Below are positions 1 through 8,010 of a DNA stretch of 64,000 nucleotides, one piece after another. The translations under genes and the position numbers were made by a program. Source of the stretch: Candidatus Thiothrix sulfatifontis (GTDB lineage Bacteria; Pseudomonadota; Gammaproteobacteria; Thiotrichales; Thiotrichaceae); assembly GCA_022828425.1 (NCBI GenBank), contig CP094685.1, positions 3,328,046 to 3,392,045 of the forward strand. Reading direction: 5' to 3'. Positions within the stretch are counted from its first letter, which is position 1; each line of letters opens with the position of its first letter. Below the pieces are notes generated by a model that ran no database searches, was not told the DNA's origin, and saw nothing but the letters and a program-made list of their open reading frames with translations.

Positions 1-122
1 GTCTTGTTTCTGCTGCTTTTTGTCTTGTTGGAGAAAATAATAATAAAATCAATTAGATAAATTTTGTCTTCGTGTTTTTCATTTTGTCTTGTGAGGCGCG
101 TTTTGTCTTGGGTTTTGTCTTA
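1..122 (+). repeat. Iteron-like array, consensus TTTTGTCTTG
   Basis: Four full decamers close to TTTTGTCTTG start at 18, 62 (last base C), 82 and 101, a fifth at 113 ends in A, and a partial GTCTTG opens the window. All are in the same orientation and embedded in A+T-rich DNA. The array lies just beyond the 3' end of the primase/helicase operon. A second cluster of the same motif lies at 10,793-10,935. Candidates are replication iterons or integrase arm sites. Confidence 0.75.
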
Positions 123-127
123 GGCAC

Positions 128-151
128 AAAAAAACCACCGCTAAGGGTGGT
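128..151 (-). terminator. Rho-independent terminator of the helicase operon
   Basis: On the minus strand the stem ACCACC/GGTGGT with loop CTTAGC is followed by seven T. It lies about 30 bases after the stop codon of the DUF927 gene. Confidence 0.8.
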
Positions 152-182
152 CTGTTGGGTGCAAAAGTTGCGCTATATGGGG

Positions 183-2129
183 TTAGTCCTCCTCTGTCAG
201 TGTGATGCGCGTAACCCTGACTTGTCCATGTGCTGGGATATACGCCCGATTATCATCCGCTGTATTAATCATGCCTGCCTGTTCCAGTGCTCCAAGAATC
301 TGCTTTTTGCTGTAGCCTCTGGCAAGCTCTTTCAACTGGGAGTTGAACACCAGATAGACCGCTTTTTGTGATACTTCATAAGCAGGGTAAACACCGCCCA
401 TGCAATCTTTGACGCGCTGCAATTCCTCTTTCGATACTTCATACGCCATGTTCTGGAATCGCGCCATATTGGATTCAAGGAAACCGCGCACCGCTTGCAC
501 TATCTGGCGTTGTTCGCGGCTGGAATCATCACCGCCGAAAGCGGTTAGCCAATCGGTGAATATGCGCTTTGCCGCTGCGGTAGCGTCGCCCTGCTTCCAG
601 CCGGTCAAGTGGTATTCTGTCGCCAGTTCGCCCGCTACTGCCACCAGTGCGCACCGGTAAAGCACATCCCGCGTTTGTGGACTAAACGCACCGCCCACAA
701 TCTCAGATGCAATGGTTTCGAGCATTTCCGGGACACGGGTATTCAGTTCATCACGTTGCGCCACCAGCATGGCTAACCACTCTTGCCCCGCTGTTCCATA
801 ATGGTTTTCAATGCCTGCGCCGATGGCGGTATTGAAGGCGTTCACATCCGGGTAATCGTGAATCGTGTCATACGATTTAAGCCCCTTCCCTGCATCCGCT
901 GGAATATCGGCTTGACGTAATTCAATTCCAGCCGGTGGCGTTCCGCCCTTGGTGGTGATGTGTTCCGCTGCGGTTACTTCACCAGTGGAGAACCACAACA
1001 TATTCCAGAGATTACGCGCCTTTAGCTCACTGGTGCGGGTCTGTTTTGCCTTGTCTTTACCTTCCGCCAGCATGTAGATGATGCGTTCCACTTCGTGCGC
1101 TGATGCCATTGCAATTTCATCGAGAAAAAGCCAGCCGTCATTATGCCGCGCTGCCAAGGTTTCAATGCCGTTGATCGTACCCCGCCATTGCTGTTTAACG
1201 TCTTGGTGATAACCCCAAACAGACGCACCAGCACGTAGAGCAAGGGTTTTGCCATCCTTGGAACTGCCCGCAAAATGAAAGCCACCTGCCCCAATGTTGC
1301 GGGCAATGTCGAGCAATGCCGGTGCGAAAGCGCTGCTGATTGCAAACGTTAAGCGACTGTTGCCAACGGCAAGGCTTGCCACTTCGTCGCGCCAGCCGTC
1401 GAGCGTACCTTTCGACTTTTGGTCACTGCCCTTTATTGCGCCTTGATAAATAATACTGTCGTCGTCATCACCGTGCGATTTTGCAGGGGTTACGAATACG
1501 CGCCCGTCATACCATCCGGTTTTTTCAACACACGTTAAGCGCCGCTCAGAGTCACACATTTGCAGGTAATCGACTGCATACATATTTGCACCGCCAGCCA
1601 CCACAAGCCCACGATCTAACAAAGCGCCCATGACTTCGTTACCGTCGCCACTCATTAGGCGCATTGGCATAGCCCACGTATGGGTTTTGCCGTCGCCATC
1701 CTGCCATTGCAGCAACTTACCCCAGCCGCTTTGTTCTGTGTTGCGGGTACGCCCTAGCACTTCGATTCCCGTGCATACCTTATAATCGCCCTTCTCTGTT
1801 GAGCGAAAAAGCCAGCCGTCCTTAAGGTAGTACATGCCCCGCCCGCCTTGCACCATGTCAGCCGGTGGCGTTGCCATATCGCGTTTAATCTGCTTTTCGG
1901 CTGCGGTCAAAGCGGTGGTGATTAGGCGTTTGCCTCCAAGATCGTGACCATTGTTAGCGAGTGCTTTAATGATGGTTTCCCGCTGGATTTGGTCAATTGT
2001 GCCATCGACTACCAGTAAGGCGACTGTGTGCAAAAAATCTTGATAGGTTGCCAGTGTGATGGTTTGCGCTTGGGTGTCGAGTTCTGCCAGTAACTCAATC
2101 ACTGGGTTGCTTTGGGTTGCAGTAGTCAT
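183..2129 (-). CDS. DUF927-family helicase/ATPase, replication protein
   Basis: A 648-residue protein that I recognise as a DUF927 family member, the helicase-like module of many phage satellites and integrative elements. A P-loop GSSKDGKT is at about residues 288-295 and a Walker B strand WLFLDE at 333-338, a spacing typical of RecA/AAA+ folds. It starts with ATG preceded by GGGAG at 7 bases. The start overlaps the stop of the primase-like gene by ATGA, so the two are translationally coupled. The likely role is unwinding the element's origin. A terminator follows. Exact substrate and oligomeric state cannot be read from the sequence. Confidence 0.8.
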   Translation of the reverse strand: MTTATQSNPVIELLAELDTQAQTITLATYQDFLHTVALLVVDGTIDQIQRETIIKALANNGHDLGGKRLITTALTAAEKQIKRDMATPPADMVQGGRGMYYLKDGWLFRSTEKGDYKVCTGIEVLGRTRNTEQSGWGKLLQWQDGDGKTHTWAMPMRLMSGDGNEVMGALLDRGLVVAGGANMYAVDYLQMCDSERRLTCVEKTGWYDGRVFVTPAKSHGDDDDSIIYQGAIKGSDQKSKGTLDGWRDEVASLAVGNSRLTFAISSAFAPALLDIARNIGAGGFHFAGSSKDGKTLALRAGASVWGYHQDVKQQWRGTINGIETLAARHNDGWLFLDEIAMASAHEVERIIYMLAEGKDKAKQTRTSELKARNLWNMLWFSTGEVTAAEHITTKGGTPPAGIELRQADIPADAGKGLKSYDTIHDYPDVNAFNTAIGAGIENHYGTAGQEWLAMLVAQRDELNTRVPEMLETIASEIVGGAFSPQTRDVLYRCALVAVAGELATEYHLTGWKQGDATAAAKRIFTDWLTAFGGDDSSREQRQIVQAVRGFLESNMARFQNMAYEVSKEELQRVKDCMGGVYPAYEVSQKAVYLVFNSQLKELARGYSKKQILGALEQAGMINTADDNRAYIPAHGQVRVTRITLTEED

Positions 2130-3202
2130 GCCGATACTCCCTTAAGTTTAGCGAGTGCGGCTTTTGCCCGATCACTTGCGCGGTGTTGGCGGTAAGCGTT
2201 GCGATTGTGTGAGTGCAGGCTTTCGCCCTTGGTGGTGGTGAGTAACTTAGCCGCTGCTGGGAGTGCTGCCCATTCGTCGCCGCCGTGGTCGAGGATGCAA
2301 AACAGGTCAAACGCATCATGTGCCAGCCCGTCGGCTATCGGGTCATTGCTGTGGTGGGAGAATGCCCGCTCTCTGCTGTCATCACCTTGCAGGATCACCA
2401 CGCCAGCCATACCGCTGGAAGATGCGGGGGCAACAAACTTGCTACCAGTGGCCCGGTATCCGTGAGCGGTGAGGATTGCCCGCACGTCGTGCGCATCGTT
2501 AAACGCGGTGATCGGGGAAACCTGCCCTTCTATGAGTCGCCCGCCTTGGCGTTGGGTGCGTTGGGTTTCAATGTGTACAGCCCTAGCCGTGGCTAATTGT
2601 TCGCGTGCTGCCTTTTCGCGTTTGTCAGCCTTATAGAATGTGTTGGCAGTGTCTTTGAGAATCACATCAACCGCTTGACCTGCTACATGGAAAAACACAT
2701 AAGCGCTTTCAGGGTTGCGCCCATAAAAGAAAGTCTGTTTTGGGGTGTAACTTTCCCGCGCTGCAATATTGCCTAATACGCCATCCAATGCCGACACTAA
2801 GTAAGGTCGCAATTCCGCTGGCAATGTGCGGCTTGTAGGGGCGAATACGCGCCATTTTGGGCAATCGGGTGAGCTGGTGTAGGTGCTGCATACTACGCAT
2901 TCAATACCTGCTTGACGCAACAACTTAGCCGCGCTGTGTGCAGTCACGTTGCCCGCGTCATAATCAATTTCGATTCCGCTAATATTGGTTAAGCCATGCC
3001 CTGCCCCGCGTGAATCATTCTCAAATGTGCCGAGTTTAATTAGGGGTTGGCTTGCCTTATCGGGGTATGTGGTGGCATTTTGCAGCATTCGACAAATATC
3101 CGACCATTGCGCGGTGAATTGCTGCCCTTGTGGATTATGCAGACTGTTAAAAATGGTGTAGGTCATCGTCTGCTGACCTAGATTTATGCTATACTCTTGC
3201 AT
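2126..3202 (-). CDS. Primase-polymerase-like replication protein
   Basis: A 358-residue protein in a two-gene operon with the DUF927 helicase. The segment GIEIDYDAG (D80, D82) resembles the acidic metal-binding motif of archaeo-eukaryotic primases, and the later WRVFAPTSR and YGRNP segments fit the rest of that fold, so a prim-pol is the best guess. The far C-terminal 150 residues are unlike anything I recognise. Start at 3202 is preferred because AAGGA lies 9 bases upstream; an internal ATG at 3166 is the alternative. Assignment to the primase family rests on short motifs and on the neighbour. Confidence 0.6.
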   Translation of the reverse strand: MQEYSINLGQQTMTYTIFNSLHNPQGQQFTAQWSDICRMLQNATTYPDKASQPLIKLGTFENDSRGAGHGLTNISGIEIDYDAGNVTAHSAAKLLRQAGIECVVCSTYTSSPDCPKWRVFAPTSRTLPAELRPYLVSALDGVLGNIAARESYTPKQTFFYGRNPESAYVFFHVAGQAVDVILKDTANTFYKADKREKAAREQLATARAVHIETQRTQRQGGRLIEGQVSPITAFNDAHDVRAILTAHGYRATGSKFVAPASSSGMAGVVILQGDDSRERAFSHHSNDPIADGLAHDAFDLFCILDHGGDEWAALPAAAKLLTTTKGESLHSHNRNAYRQHRASDRAKAALAKLKGVSA

Positions 3203-3253
3203 GTGTTTTATTCCTTTCCCCCTGCGGTGTCGTGACCAATGGGGGATTTTCGT

Positions 3254-3454
3254 TTATGGGGTTTCTGGACTAGTCGAATCTGGTTTATTCATCTTTTCAA
3301 TGAATTCTGCTAATTCGGATTGTTTCCAGCGAGTCGAATTCAATCCGACTTTAATGGGTTTAGGTAACTTTCCCTCTTTTGACAGTCGCCAGATTGAGGA
3401 GGTTGACAGTTTAAATAAAACCGCCACTTCTTTTACTGTCTGCATTTCATTCAT
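3254..3454 (-). CDS. AlpA-family excisionase/transcriptional regulator
   Basis: A 66-residue protein with a winged helix-turn-helix of the AlpA/MerR-like type: the N-terminal segment VKEVAVLFKLSTSSIWRLSKEGKLPKPIK, here given as residues 7-35, is followed by a hydrophobic RWKQSELAEFIEKM. Members act as excisionase/recombination directionality factors or activators of integrase in P4-like elements. It lies about 50 bases upstream of the primase-like gene, in the same direction, and may be the first gene of the replication operon. AGAG six bases before the ATG is a plausible ribosome site. Confidence 0.85.
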   Translation of the reverse strand: MNEMQTVKEVAVLFKLSTSSIWRLSKEGKLPKPIKVGLNSTRWKQSELAEFIEKMNKPDSTSPETP

Positions 3455-3515
3455 ATAACACTCTTTTGCTAGTTAAAAATGGGCAGAGGGGTATTAATCC
3501 CCTGCCCTGTTGGGT

Positions 3516-5234
3516 TTAAGCTTTACGTCTCCGATGTTTCGCTTTCAGCACTTCCGCTCTTTCAGGATTCAGCTTGTTATGGAATTCATCCGAGCAATTC
3601 CCGCCGTCTTCCCGCTTCTTTCTGGAGTGGCTGCAAAAAATGTGAAACCGATTCACTTTCTTGAATGACTTGCCGCAATTTGGGCAATCAATGACAGTTC
3701 CCGCCGCCGCGCTCTCAGCCTTGCCGTAAGCGTCTACAGAGGTCTGTATTACAGAGGTCTGTAGGTGTGGGGTGTCTGTAATTACAGAGGTCTGTAAGTC
3801 CTTACGCGGTACTGCACCATAATCGTTTGGGGTAGGGCGCTTGGTCATCGGCATCACGATTTCTTGCGGGTATTTCCTGCGGTTTTCTTCCAGCAATGAG
3901 GTTTCACGATCTTTAGCAACCTGACCTGATTGGATAAACCCGAACGTCCTTTCTGGTTTCGTTGGCAATTCAATCTCTGAGTCCATCCATTTGAAACGCG
4001 CCGCCGTTTGTGGAACAAATCCAAATCCCGTTTTATTGTCAGAATAGGGAATACCCTTAGTTCTGATTTCAAAAACCTCAGATTTATATTCAGCGAGTAT
4101 TTGCTTAGCCGCATCTAAAAACAATTGTGGCGACCTGTGATGACCTAACACATAAGATGATAGGCGCTCACATATCAATGTTAGGTCTGTTGATGATTTC
4201 CCACTATCAATGTCTGATTTGACTTTTTCAATCGCCATTTCTAAAGACATTGTATTAGCGGAGTTTTGTGTATTTAATTCATCCTTCGATAAATCAATTA
4301 CTCGATCATCCTTAAAATCATCGGGTGAGTAGGTCTTGCCAATCAGTCGGAAATACTCATTTTTCAACGCGGAAAGGCTTGCCAGTAATGCGGCTTTTCT
4401 TTGCAGGTAAGAACGTTCGCTGAAAATACTACTCAGGTGAATCAATTCAAAGAAAAGACTTGAAAGCAGTACCACCACCATCGTTCCAGTTGCCAATGAT
4501 GCGTTAAGCATTTCAGCAAATGATTTAGCCGCTGGTAAAGCGTGTTCGTCGCGTTCTTTGCTTAATGCCTCTTGCTTAACCGTAATTGCTTTTATGTTCG
4601 CATCATTGATAGAAGCACGATCTAACGCGGCTTGCTCTTTCAATGAAGCAACACGCGCTTCACTATTGGAACAATCTTTAACAGAACCTTCCTTTAGTTT
4701 GCGTTGGCAACTAACTAGCTTAAATTCAGCATCAGATAATGCTGTATTGCCGCCGCTAGAGACCACCACGCCACTATTCAAGATAGCGTTGCCTGATTTG
4801 CTATTTTCAACAGCATGAAACGCCTTTTCCTGCATGTTGCTGGAACTGCTGATTCCTTCGTACCAGAGGCCGCTAAGCACTGCCAGCACGATTAAGGCGC
4901 GTATGCCGAACTCACGTAGGCTGTGAGCGTGTGCCATTGCCTTAAAGTTGGTGTGCTTAATCAATGCCAGCCCGATAGGGGCAGAAACGACTAACGCTAT
5001 GGTGTAAATCAAGCCGTTAACATTCGCGCCGTTATCGAAAACATATTGCTGGAAAGCCCACACGCTGACACCCGCAAAAATCACAGAGGTAAAGCTGTAA
5101 TAAATTAGGGTGGTCGCTACCGTTAAAAACTTCTGCCCATAGCTGGTGAGCCTGAATTCGTTTTCAGTGGTGTTTAAGTCGTTCAATGATTCGCTGATTT
5201 GAGAATGCAGCGCGTAACCTTTTTGTAATGACAT
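3516..5234 (-). CDS. Membrane protein with C-terminal zinc-ribbon-like module
   Basis: 572 residues, not recognised. Three hydrophobic segments lie in the first 140 residues, then a polar helical stretch with Cys pairs (about 150-255), a fourth membrane segment near 265-290, and a long soluble tail. The tail ends in CPNCGKSFKK, a downstream CSHSRKKREDGGNC and a Lys/Arg-rich terminus, which could bind zinc and nucleic acid. A strong AAGGGGG ribosome site lies 8 bases before the ATG. It is the last gene of a four-gene run (151, 129, 95 and 572 aa) joined by ATGA overlaps or very short gaps, so the products probably act together at the membrane. Confidence 0.75.
   Translation of the reverse strand: MSLQKGYALHSQISESLNDLNTTENEFRLTSYGQKFLTVATTLIYYSFTSVIFAGVSVWAFQQYVFDNGANVNGLIYTIALVVSAPIGLALIKHTNFKAMAHAHSLREFGIRALIVLAVLSGLWYEGISSSSNMQEKAFHAVENSKSGNAILNSGVVVSSGGNTALSDAEFKLVSCQRKLKEGSVKDCSNSEARVASLKEQAALDRASINDANIKAITVKQEALSKERDEHALPAAKSFAEMLNASLATGTMVVVLLSSLFFELIHLSSIFSERSYLQRKAALLASLSALKNEYFRLIGKTYSPDDFKDDRVIDLSKDELNTQNSANTMSLEMAIEKVKSDIDSGKSSTDLTLICERLSSYVLGHHRSPQLFLDAAKQILAEYKSEVFEIRTKGIPYSDNKTGFGFVPQTAARFKWMDSEIELPTKPERTFGFIQSGQVAKDRETSLLEENRRKYPQEIVMPMTKRPTPNDYGAVPRKDLQTSVITDTPHLQTSVIQTSVDAYGKAESAAAGTVIDCPNCGKSFKKVNRFHIFCSHSRKKREDGGNCSDEFHNKLNPERAEVLKAKHRRRKA
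3735..3796. repeat. Three copies of TACAGAGGTCTGTA inside the 572-aa gene
   Basis: The 14-base near-palindrome is exactly repeated at 3735-3748, 3750-3763 and 3783-3796. In the protein this yields repeated QTSV segments. The flanking arms TACAGA and TCTGTA are inverted copies, so the DNA could also be a protein-binding site. Confidence 0.8.
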
Positions 5235-5247
5235 AATGATTTCCCCC

Positions 5248-5535
5248 TTATCCTAAATTCGCCAGTGCCAGCATTGAAAACAACGCGCCAATCCGTAGCA
5301 GTGAGTTCTTCGGCATTCCGAACATGAGCAGGGAAATACCGATAGAAGCCGCTACGTGAATCAGTGCGGGTGTGCTTGCCAGTGCGTTGGATGGGTTGAA
5401 ACCGGCCTTCAGGTTCCAAATGTAGAAGAGGGTGAATCCGAAGGCCGCCGCCGTCGTTACCCAAAAATACAGCACGGAATAATCACGGGTTTGGATGAAG
5501 TGAAGAGCGCTCATGATTGCGATTTGGTTGCTCAT
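5248..5535 (-). CDS. Small three-helix membrane protein, unknown
   Basis: 95 residues with hydrophobic stretches at about 20-40, 55-72 and 76-94 and hardly any soluble part. It starts inside the stop of the upstream gene (ATGA at 5532-5535) and ends 13 bases before the 572-aa membrane protein, so the two membrane proteins are likely partners. No family recognised. Confidence 0.7.
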   Translation of the reverse strand: MSNQIAIMSALHFIQTRDYSVLYFWVTTAAAFGFTLFYIWNLKAGFNPSNALASTPALIHVAASIGISLLMFGMPKNSLLRIGALFSMLALANLG

Positions 5536-5921
5536 GCCTCTACCTCCACCATATCTTCATTCAGCCACACGCTTATTCCGTCGCCGTCGTCATCACCAAT
5601 GCAATAACGGGAGCAGGGCATACGGTCGCCTTCGTCGTCGGTGTAGTAGCCATCTTCCAGCCAATCGAGCATGTCTACCTGCACGATTTCGCCGTTTAGG
5701 TCGGTGTAACTTTCGGTTTTTTCTGCTTTTTCCTGTTTCAGGAGGGTGAGTAAATCGGTGTGCAGGGTTTGCAGCACTGAGAGGCTATACAAGACGGTTT
5801 GTACGGTGTCGCTTTTGCGGGTGGATACAGTGCTATCCAGCGCCGCCGCGTGTTGGGCGAAGATCGCCAGACTGTCAGCGCGTGAGTGGATTTCACGTAG
5901 AAGGGTGTTTATGTCGCTCAT
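5532..5921 (-). CDS. Hypothetical acidic protein (129 aa)
   Basis: Start chosen at 5921 because the ATG overlaps the upstream stop as ATGA; the longer reading frame would overlap the preceding gene by 78 bases. An N-terminal helical half contains SDINTLLREIHSRADS and the C-terminal half is very acidic with DDEGDRMPC and IGDDDGDGISV. Two Cys (in MPCSRYC) could bind metal. Unrecognised; its coupling to the neighbouring small genes suggests a shared function. Confidence 0.7.
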   Translation of the reverse strand: MSDINTLLREIHSRADSLAIFAQHAAALDSTVSTRKSDTVQTVLYSLSVLQTLHTDLLTLLKQEKAEKTESYTDLNGEIVQVDMLDWLEDGYYTDDEGDRMPCSRYCIGDDDGDGISVWLNEDMVEVEA

Positions 5922-6373
5922 ACAGCACCGCCTTTGATTTCTGTTACAGAATTCAAAGCGAGGCTTGATGCAAGAGAAACGGACTGTTCGAGCCATTCTT
6001 CAAACTCGTTACCGCTCACTTCGTCACGCCGCCATAGCTTCAGCATGTTCAGCAGCAGATTGAGCAGGGCTTGTGCCTCACTGCCAGCAGGGGAAGGGGT
6101 GGCGGGTTTGTCTAGGCTGTAAGTGCTTGCTGTCAGGGTAGACAGCATGGTTTCGAGCTTTTCCGCTTGGTCGGTGAGGGTTTCCAGCATTGCCGTAAGG
6201 TCGTAAATGTCTACTTTGTGGCTGTATCCCTCCGGTTGTTCCATGTGACGGTATGCCGCTGCATTGGCAACAGTAATCAGGCTTTTCAGGTGGTTGACGG
6301 CGAATTCAGCCGCTTGCGCCTGTTGGTAGATGGTGTTTGTGCCGTTAGGCGTTGTGATAACATTAGCTTTCAT
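5918..6373 (-). CDS. Hypothetical helical protein (151 aa)
   Basis: First gene of the operon that ends in the 572-aa membrane protein. It is predicted mostly helical with a central amphipathic segment (TAMLETLTDQAEKLETMLSTL, about residues 60-80) and a Pro/Ser linker near 93-98. No motif recognised. A hairpin-like GC-rich stretch (6430-6460) lies upstream, between it and the Arc-like gene. Confidence 0.65.
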   Translation of the reverse strand: MKANVITTPNGTNTIYQQAQAAEFAVNHLKSLITVANAAAYRHMEQPEGYSHKVDIYDLTAMLETLTDQAEKLETMLSTLTASTYSLDKPATPSPAGSEAQALLNLLLNMLKLWRRDEVSGNEFEEWLEQSVSLASSLALNSVTEIKGGAV

Positions 6374-6476
6374 TTTCTGAGTCTCTTAAGTGTGTCAGGA
6401 AATGGGCTGTTTTGGTGTTGGTCGCACCTTGCAGCCCGGATAAGCCCCGCTTCATGCGGGGTTTGTTCGTTATGGC

Positions 6477-6650
6477 TTACGCCGCGTGTCTTTGTTCTTC
6501 CTCCCTTGCTTCTTTCAAAATCCGAATAATTTCGGCATGTACGGTTCTGTCATTTGCCTTTGCGCGTTGCTGCAACCACGTTTTCACATCGTCTGCCATG
6601 CGTAGCGGGTAAGGGCTTGCTTGTTTTTTCACTGCTTCCATGATTGCCAT
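6477..6650 (-). CDS. Arc-family ribbon-helix-helix repressor
   Basis: About 57 residues with the Arc layout: a beta strand PYPLRMADDVKTWLQQRAK followed by the two helices ending in AEIIRILKEAREEEQ. It is very similar in plan to phage P22 Arc, which binds DNA as a dimer of dimers and represses its own promoter. A TTG at 6659 or ATG at 6641 are other possible starts; none has a clear ribosome site. It faces a second Arc-like gene across a 125-bp intergenic region with an inverted repeat. Confidence 0.85.
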   Translation of the reverse strand: MAIMEAVKKQASPYPLRMADDVKTWLQQRAKANDRTVHAEIIRILKEAREEEQRHAA

Positions 6651-6661
6651 GCCATCCAATA

Positions 6662-6735
6662 ACTACAAATAGAAGTCATAATGGTATCTCTCGGTAATTA
6701 TACAAGTCAACATCTAAATAGCTTCTATTTGTAGT
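6662..6735. promoter_or_regulatory. Operator region with 14-bp perfect inverted repeats
   Basis: ACTACAAATAGAAG at 6662-6675 is exactly inverted at 6722-6735, centres 60 bp apart, between two divergent Arc-type repressor genes. This is the natural binding-site arrangement for such repressors and marks a bidirectional control region. Confidence 0.8.
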
Positions 6736-6774
6736 CATTGAGAATTCAATAAGTAAGCGGGTAAACTTCATACT

Positions 6775-6984
6775 ATGAATAAGCAAATACCGCCGTTTGG
6801 TCTTCGGATGCCGCCCGAAGTCAAGGAACAAATAGAGAAGCTGGCAGAACAGAACAGGCGTTCACTGAATGCTGAAATTATTGTGCGTCTTGAACAAAGC
6901 ATCAGGCAGGAAGGCAGGCTATGCATAACCGTCGATGAACTACGCCAGATAATTGATGAAGCTCTCACCAAAGCGGGTAAGTAG
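6775..6984 (+). CDS. Arc-family ribbon-helix-helix DNA-binding protein
   Basis: 69 residues. The strand PPFGLRMPPEVKEQIEKLAEQ and the helix NRRSLNAEIIVRLEQSI match the Arc fold; a short C-terminal helix (TVDELRQIIDEAL) is added. It is divergent from the Arc-like gene at 6477. In P22 the Arc and Mnt repressors form such a regulatory locus, so this pair may hold the element's lysogeny-like switch. It is followed by a good terminator. Confidence 0.85.
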   Translation: MNKQIPPFGLRMPPEVKEQIEKLAEQNRRSLNAEIIVRLEQSIRQEGRLCITVDELRQIIDEALTKAGK

Positions 6985-7051
6985 GGTTTTTTAGGCAAAG
7001 CGTTGCTGTAGCCCATACAATGGACTCCTATTGATCATAAAAATTAAGCAG

Positions 7052-7083
7052 AAAAGCCACTCCTAAGCCCGGTGGCTTTTTTT
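7052..7083 (+). terminator. Terminator after the rightward Arc-like gene
   Basis: Stem AAAGCCAC/GTGGCTTT with an 11-base loop, followed by a run of T. Confidence 0.8.
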
Positions 7084-7128
7084 ATGGGTGGGTTGTTGGT
7101 GAGTTCAATAGAGCATTTTTAACACGAA

Positions 7129-7244
7129 AAAATATCAGATTGAAAGGTAAATCTTTAATTATCATAATGATATGTTGCTAAATGTCGCACTTTGTAAAAT
7201 ATCAGAATCTAAAAATCAAACACCTAATAGCCTTAAATGTCGCA
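7129..7244. repeat. Interleaved short repeats in A+T-rich DNA
   Basis: AAAATATCAGA occurs at 7129 and 7196, and TAAATGTCGCA at 7179 and 7234, giving an A-B-A-B order in a very A+T-rich stretch after the terminator. Possible binding sites; function unknown. Confidence 0.55.
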
Positions 7245-7255
7245 TTTTTATTTTC

Positions 7256-7837
7256 TTATCCTTTTAGCCTTTTAGCGTTTAGAGCTTCTTCTGTGTTCAG
7301 CGGCTTAGTGTTGATATGACGTTCAAAGAGCTTTCTGTATGCCGTATAAGTGGTCTTGTTGGATTCTCCAAATAGCAACATTTTGCCTTCCATGCGGATA
7401 TTCCAGCTTTCTAAGGCTTTCTCTGTCCATCGCTGTTCTCGGTGTCCAGCCTTAGCCCATCGCCAAAGCTGGATGCAAGACGGGGTGTCATGATTCACAA
7501 GAATGAACGTACCAAGAACACTTACCCAAAACGTAAGATTTACGCTTGCAATCCGCTTTCTGTTGCAAGGCTTATCGTTATGCCTACAATCAAAAGGAAA
7601 AACATGGATATAACATTCATTATTCTCCAGCAATTCAACCAGCGTTAATGAATATCTCACCTCTGATAATTCTTCGGTTATGTCCTCAGCAATCCTGATA
7701 AGGAAAGCGTTAACTTGTTCTTCAGTTATTAACTGAATCTCTGGATAACCATACAAAGAACGATTTTCTACCTGATACAACACACTCTTGTACCTTCCAC
7801 AGAACTGGATATTGCACCTATGCAACTTCGTGTCCAT
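7256..7837 (-). CDS. Hypothetical protein (193 aa)
   Basis: Start taken at 7837 (MDTKLHRCNIQF); the longer frame runs through a terminator-like hairpin. Contains FCGRYKSVLYQ, CYIHVFPFDCRHNDKPCNRK and a basic C-terminus (YRKLFERHINTK). Several Cys and aromatic residues are present but I do not recognise a family. Codon use looks more A+T-rich than the housekeeping genes, in line with the mobile setting. It stands alone between terminators. Confidence 0.6.
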   Translation of the reverse strand: MDTKLHRCNIQFCGRYKSVLYQVENRSLYGYPEIQLITEEQVNAFLIRIAEDITEELSEVRYSLTLVELLENNECYIHVFPFDCRHNDKPCNRKRIASVNLTFWVSVLGTFILVNHDTPSCIQLWRWAKAGHREQRWTEKALESWNIRMEGKMLLFGESNKTTYTAYRKLFERHINTKPLNTEEALNAKRLKG

Positions 7838-7885
7838 ACTCTTGTTTCCTGTCAGATTGTCAGAACATCCAAACGGGAATACGCA

Positions 7886-7918
7886 AAAGGGGAAAGCCGC
7901 TAACTTTCCCCTTTTTTT
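7886..7918 (+). terminator. Hairpin terminator between two leftward genes
   Basis: AAGGGGAAAG / CTTTCCCCTT with loop CCGCTAA and eight T on the plus strand. In the minus direction only four T follow, so it is weaker for the leftward genes on either side; it may still act both ways. Confidence 0.6.
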
Positions 7919-8010
7919 TGTTCCCGACTTGGTGGAAGGTAGAACCAAGTCGGGGGAATTTGCAATAGGTTGTTAAGGTTCACGCCCGCCCGTTGCGGGT
8001 GGTGTGGGTG

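Noticed and set aside
3516..6373. Inovirus-like morphogenesis block
   Set aside because: Small membrane proteins prompted the idea, but there is no Zot ATPase, coat protein with typical signal, or rolling-circle initiator in the window.
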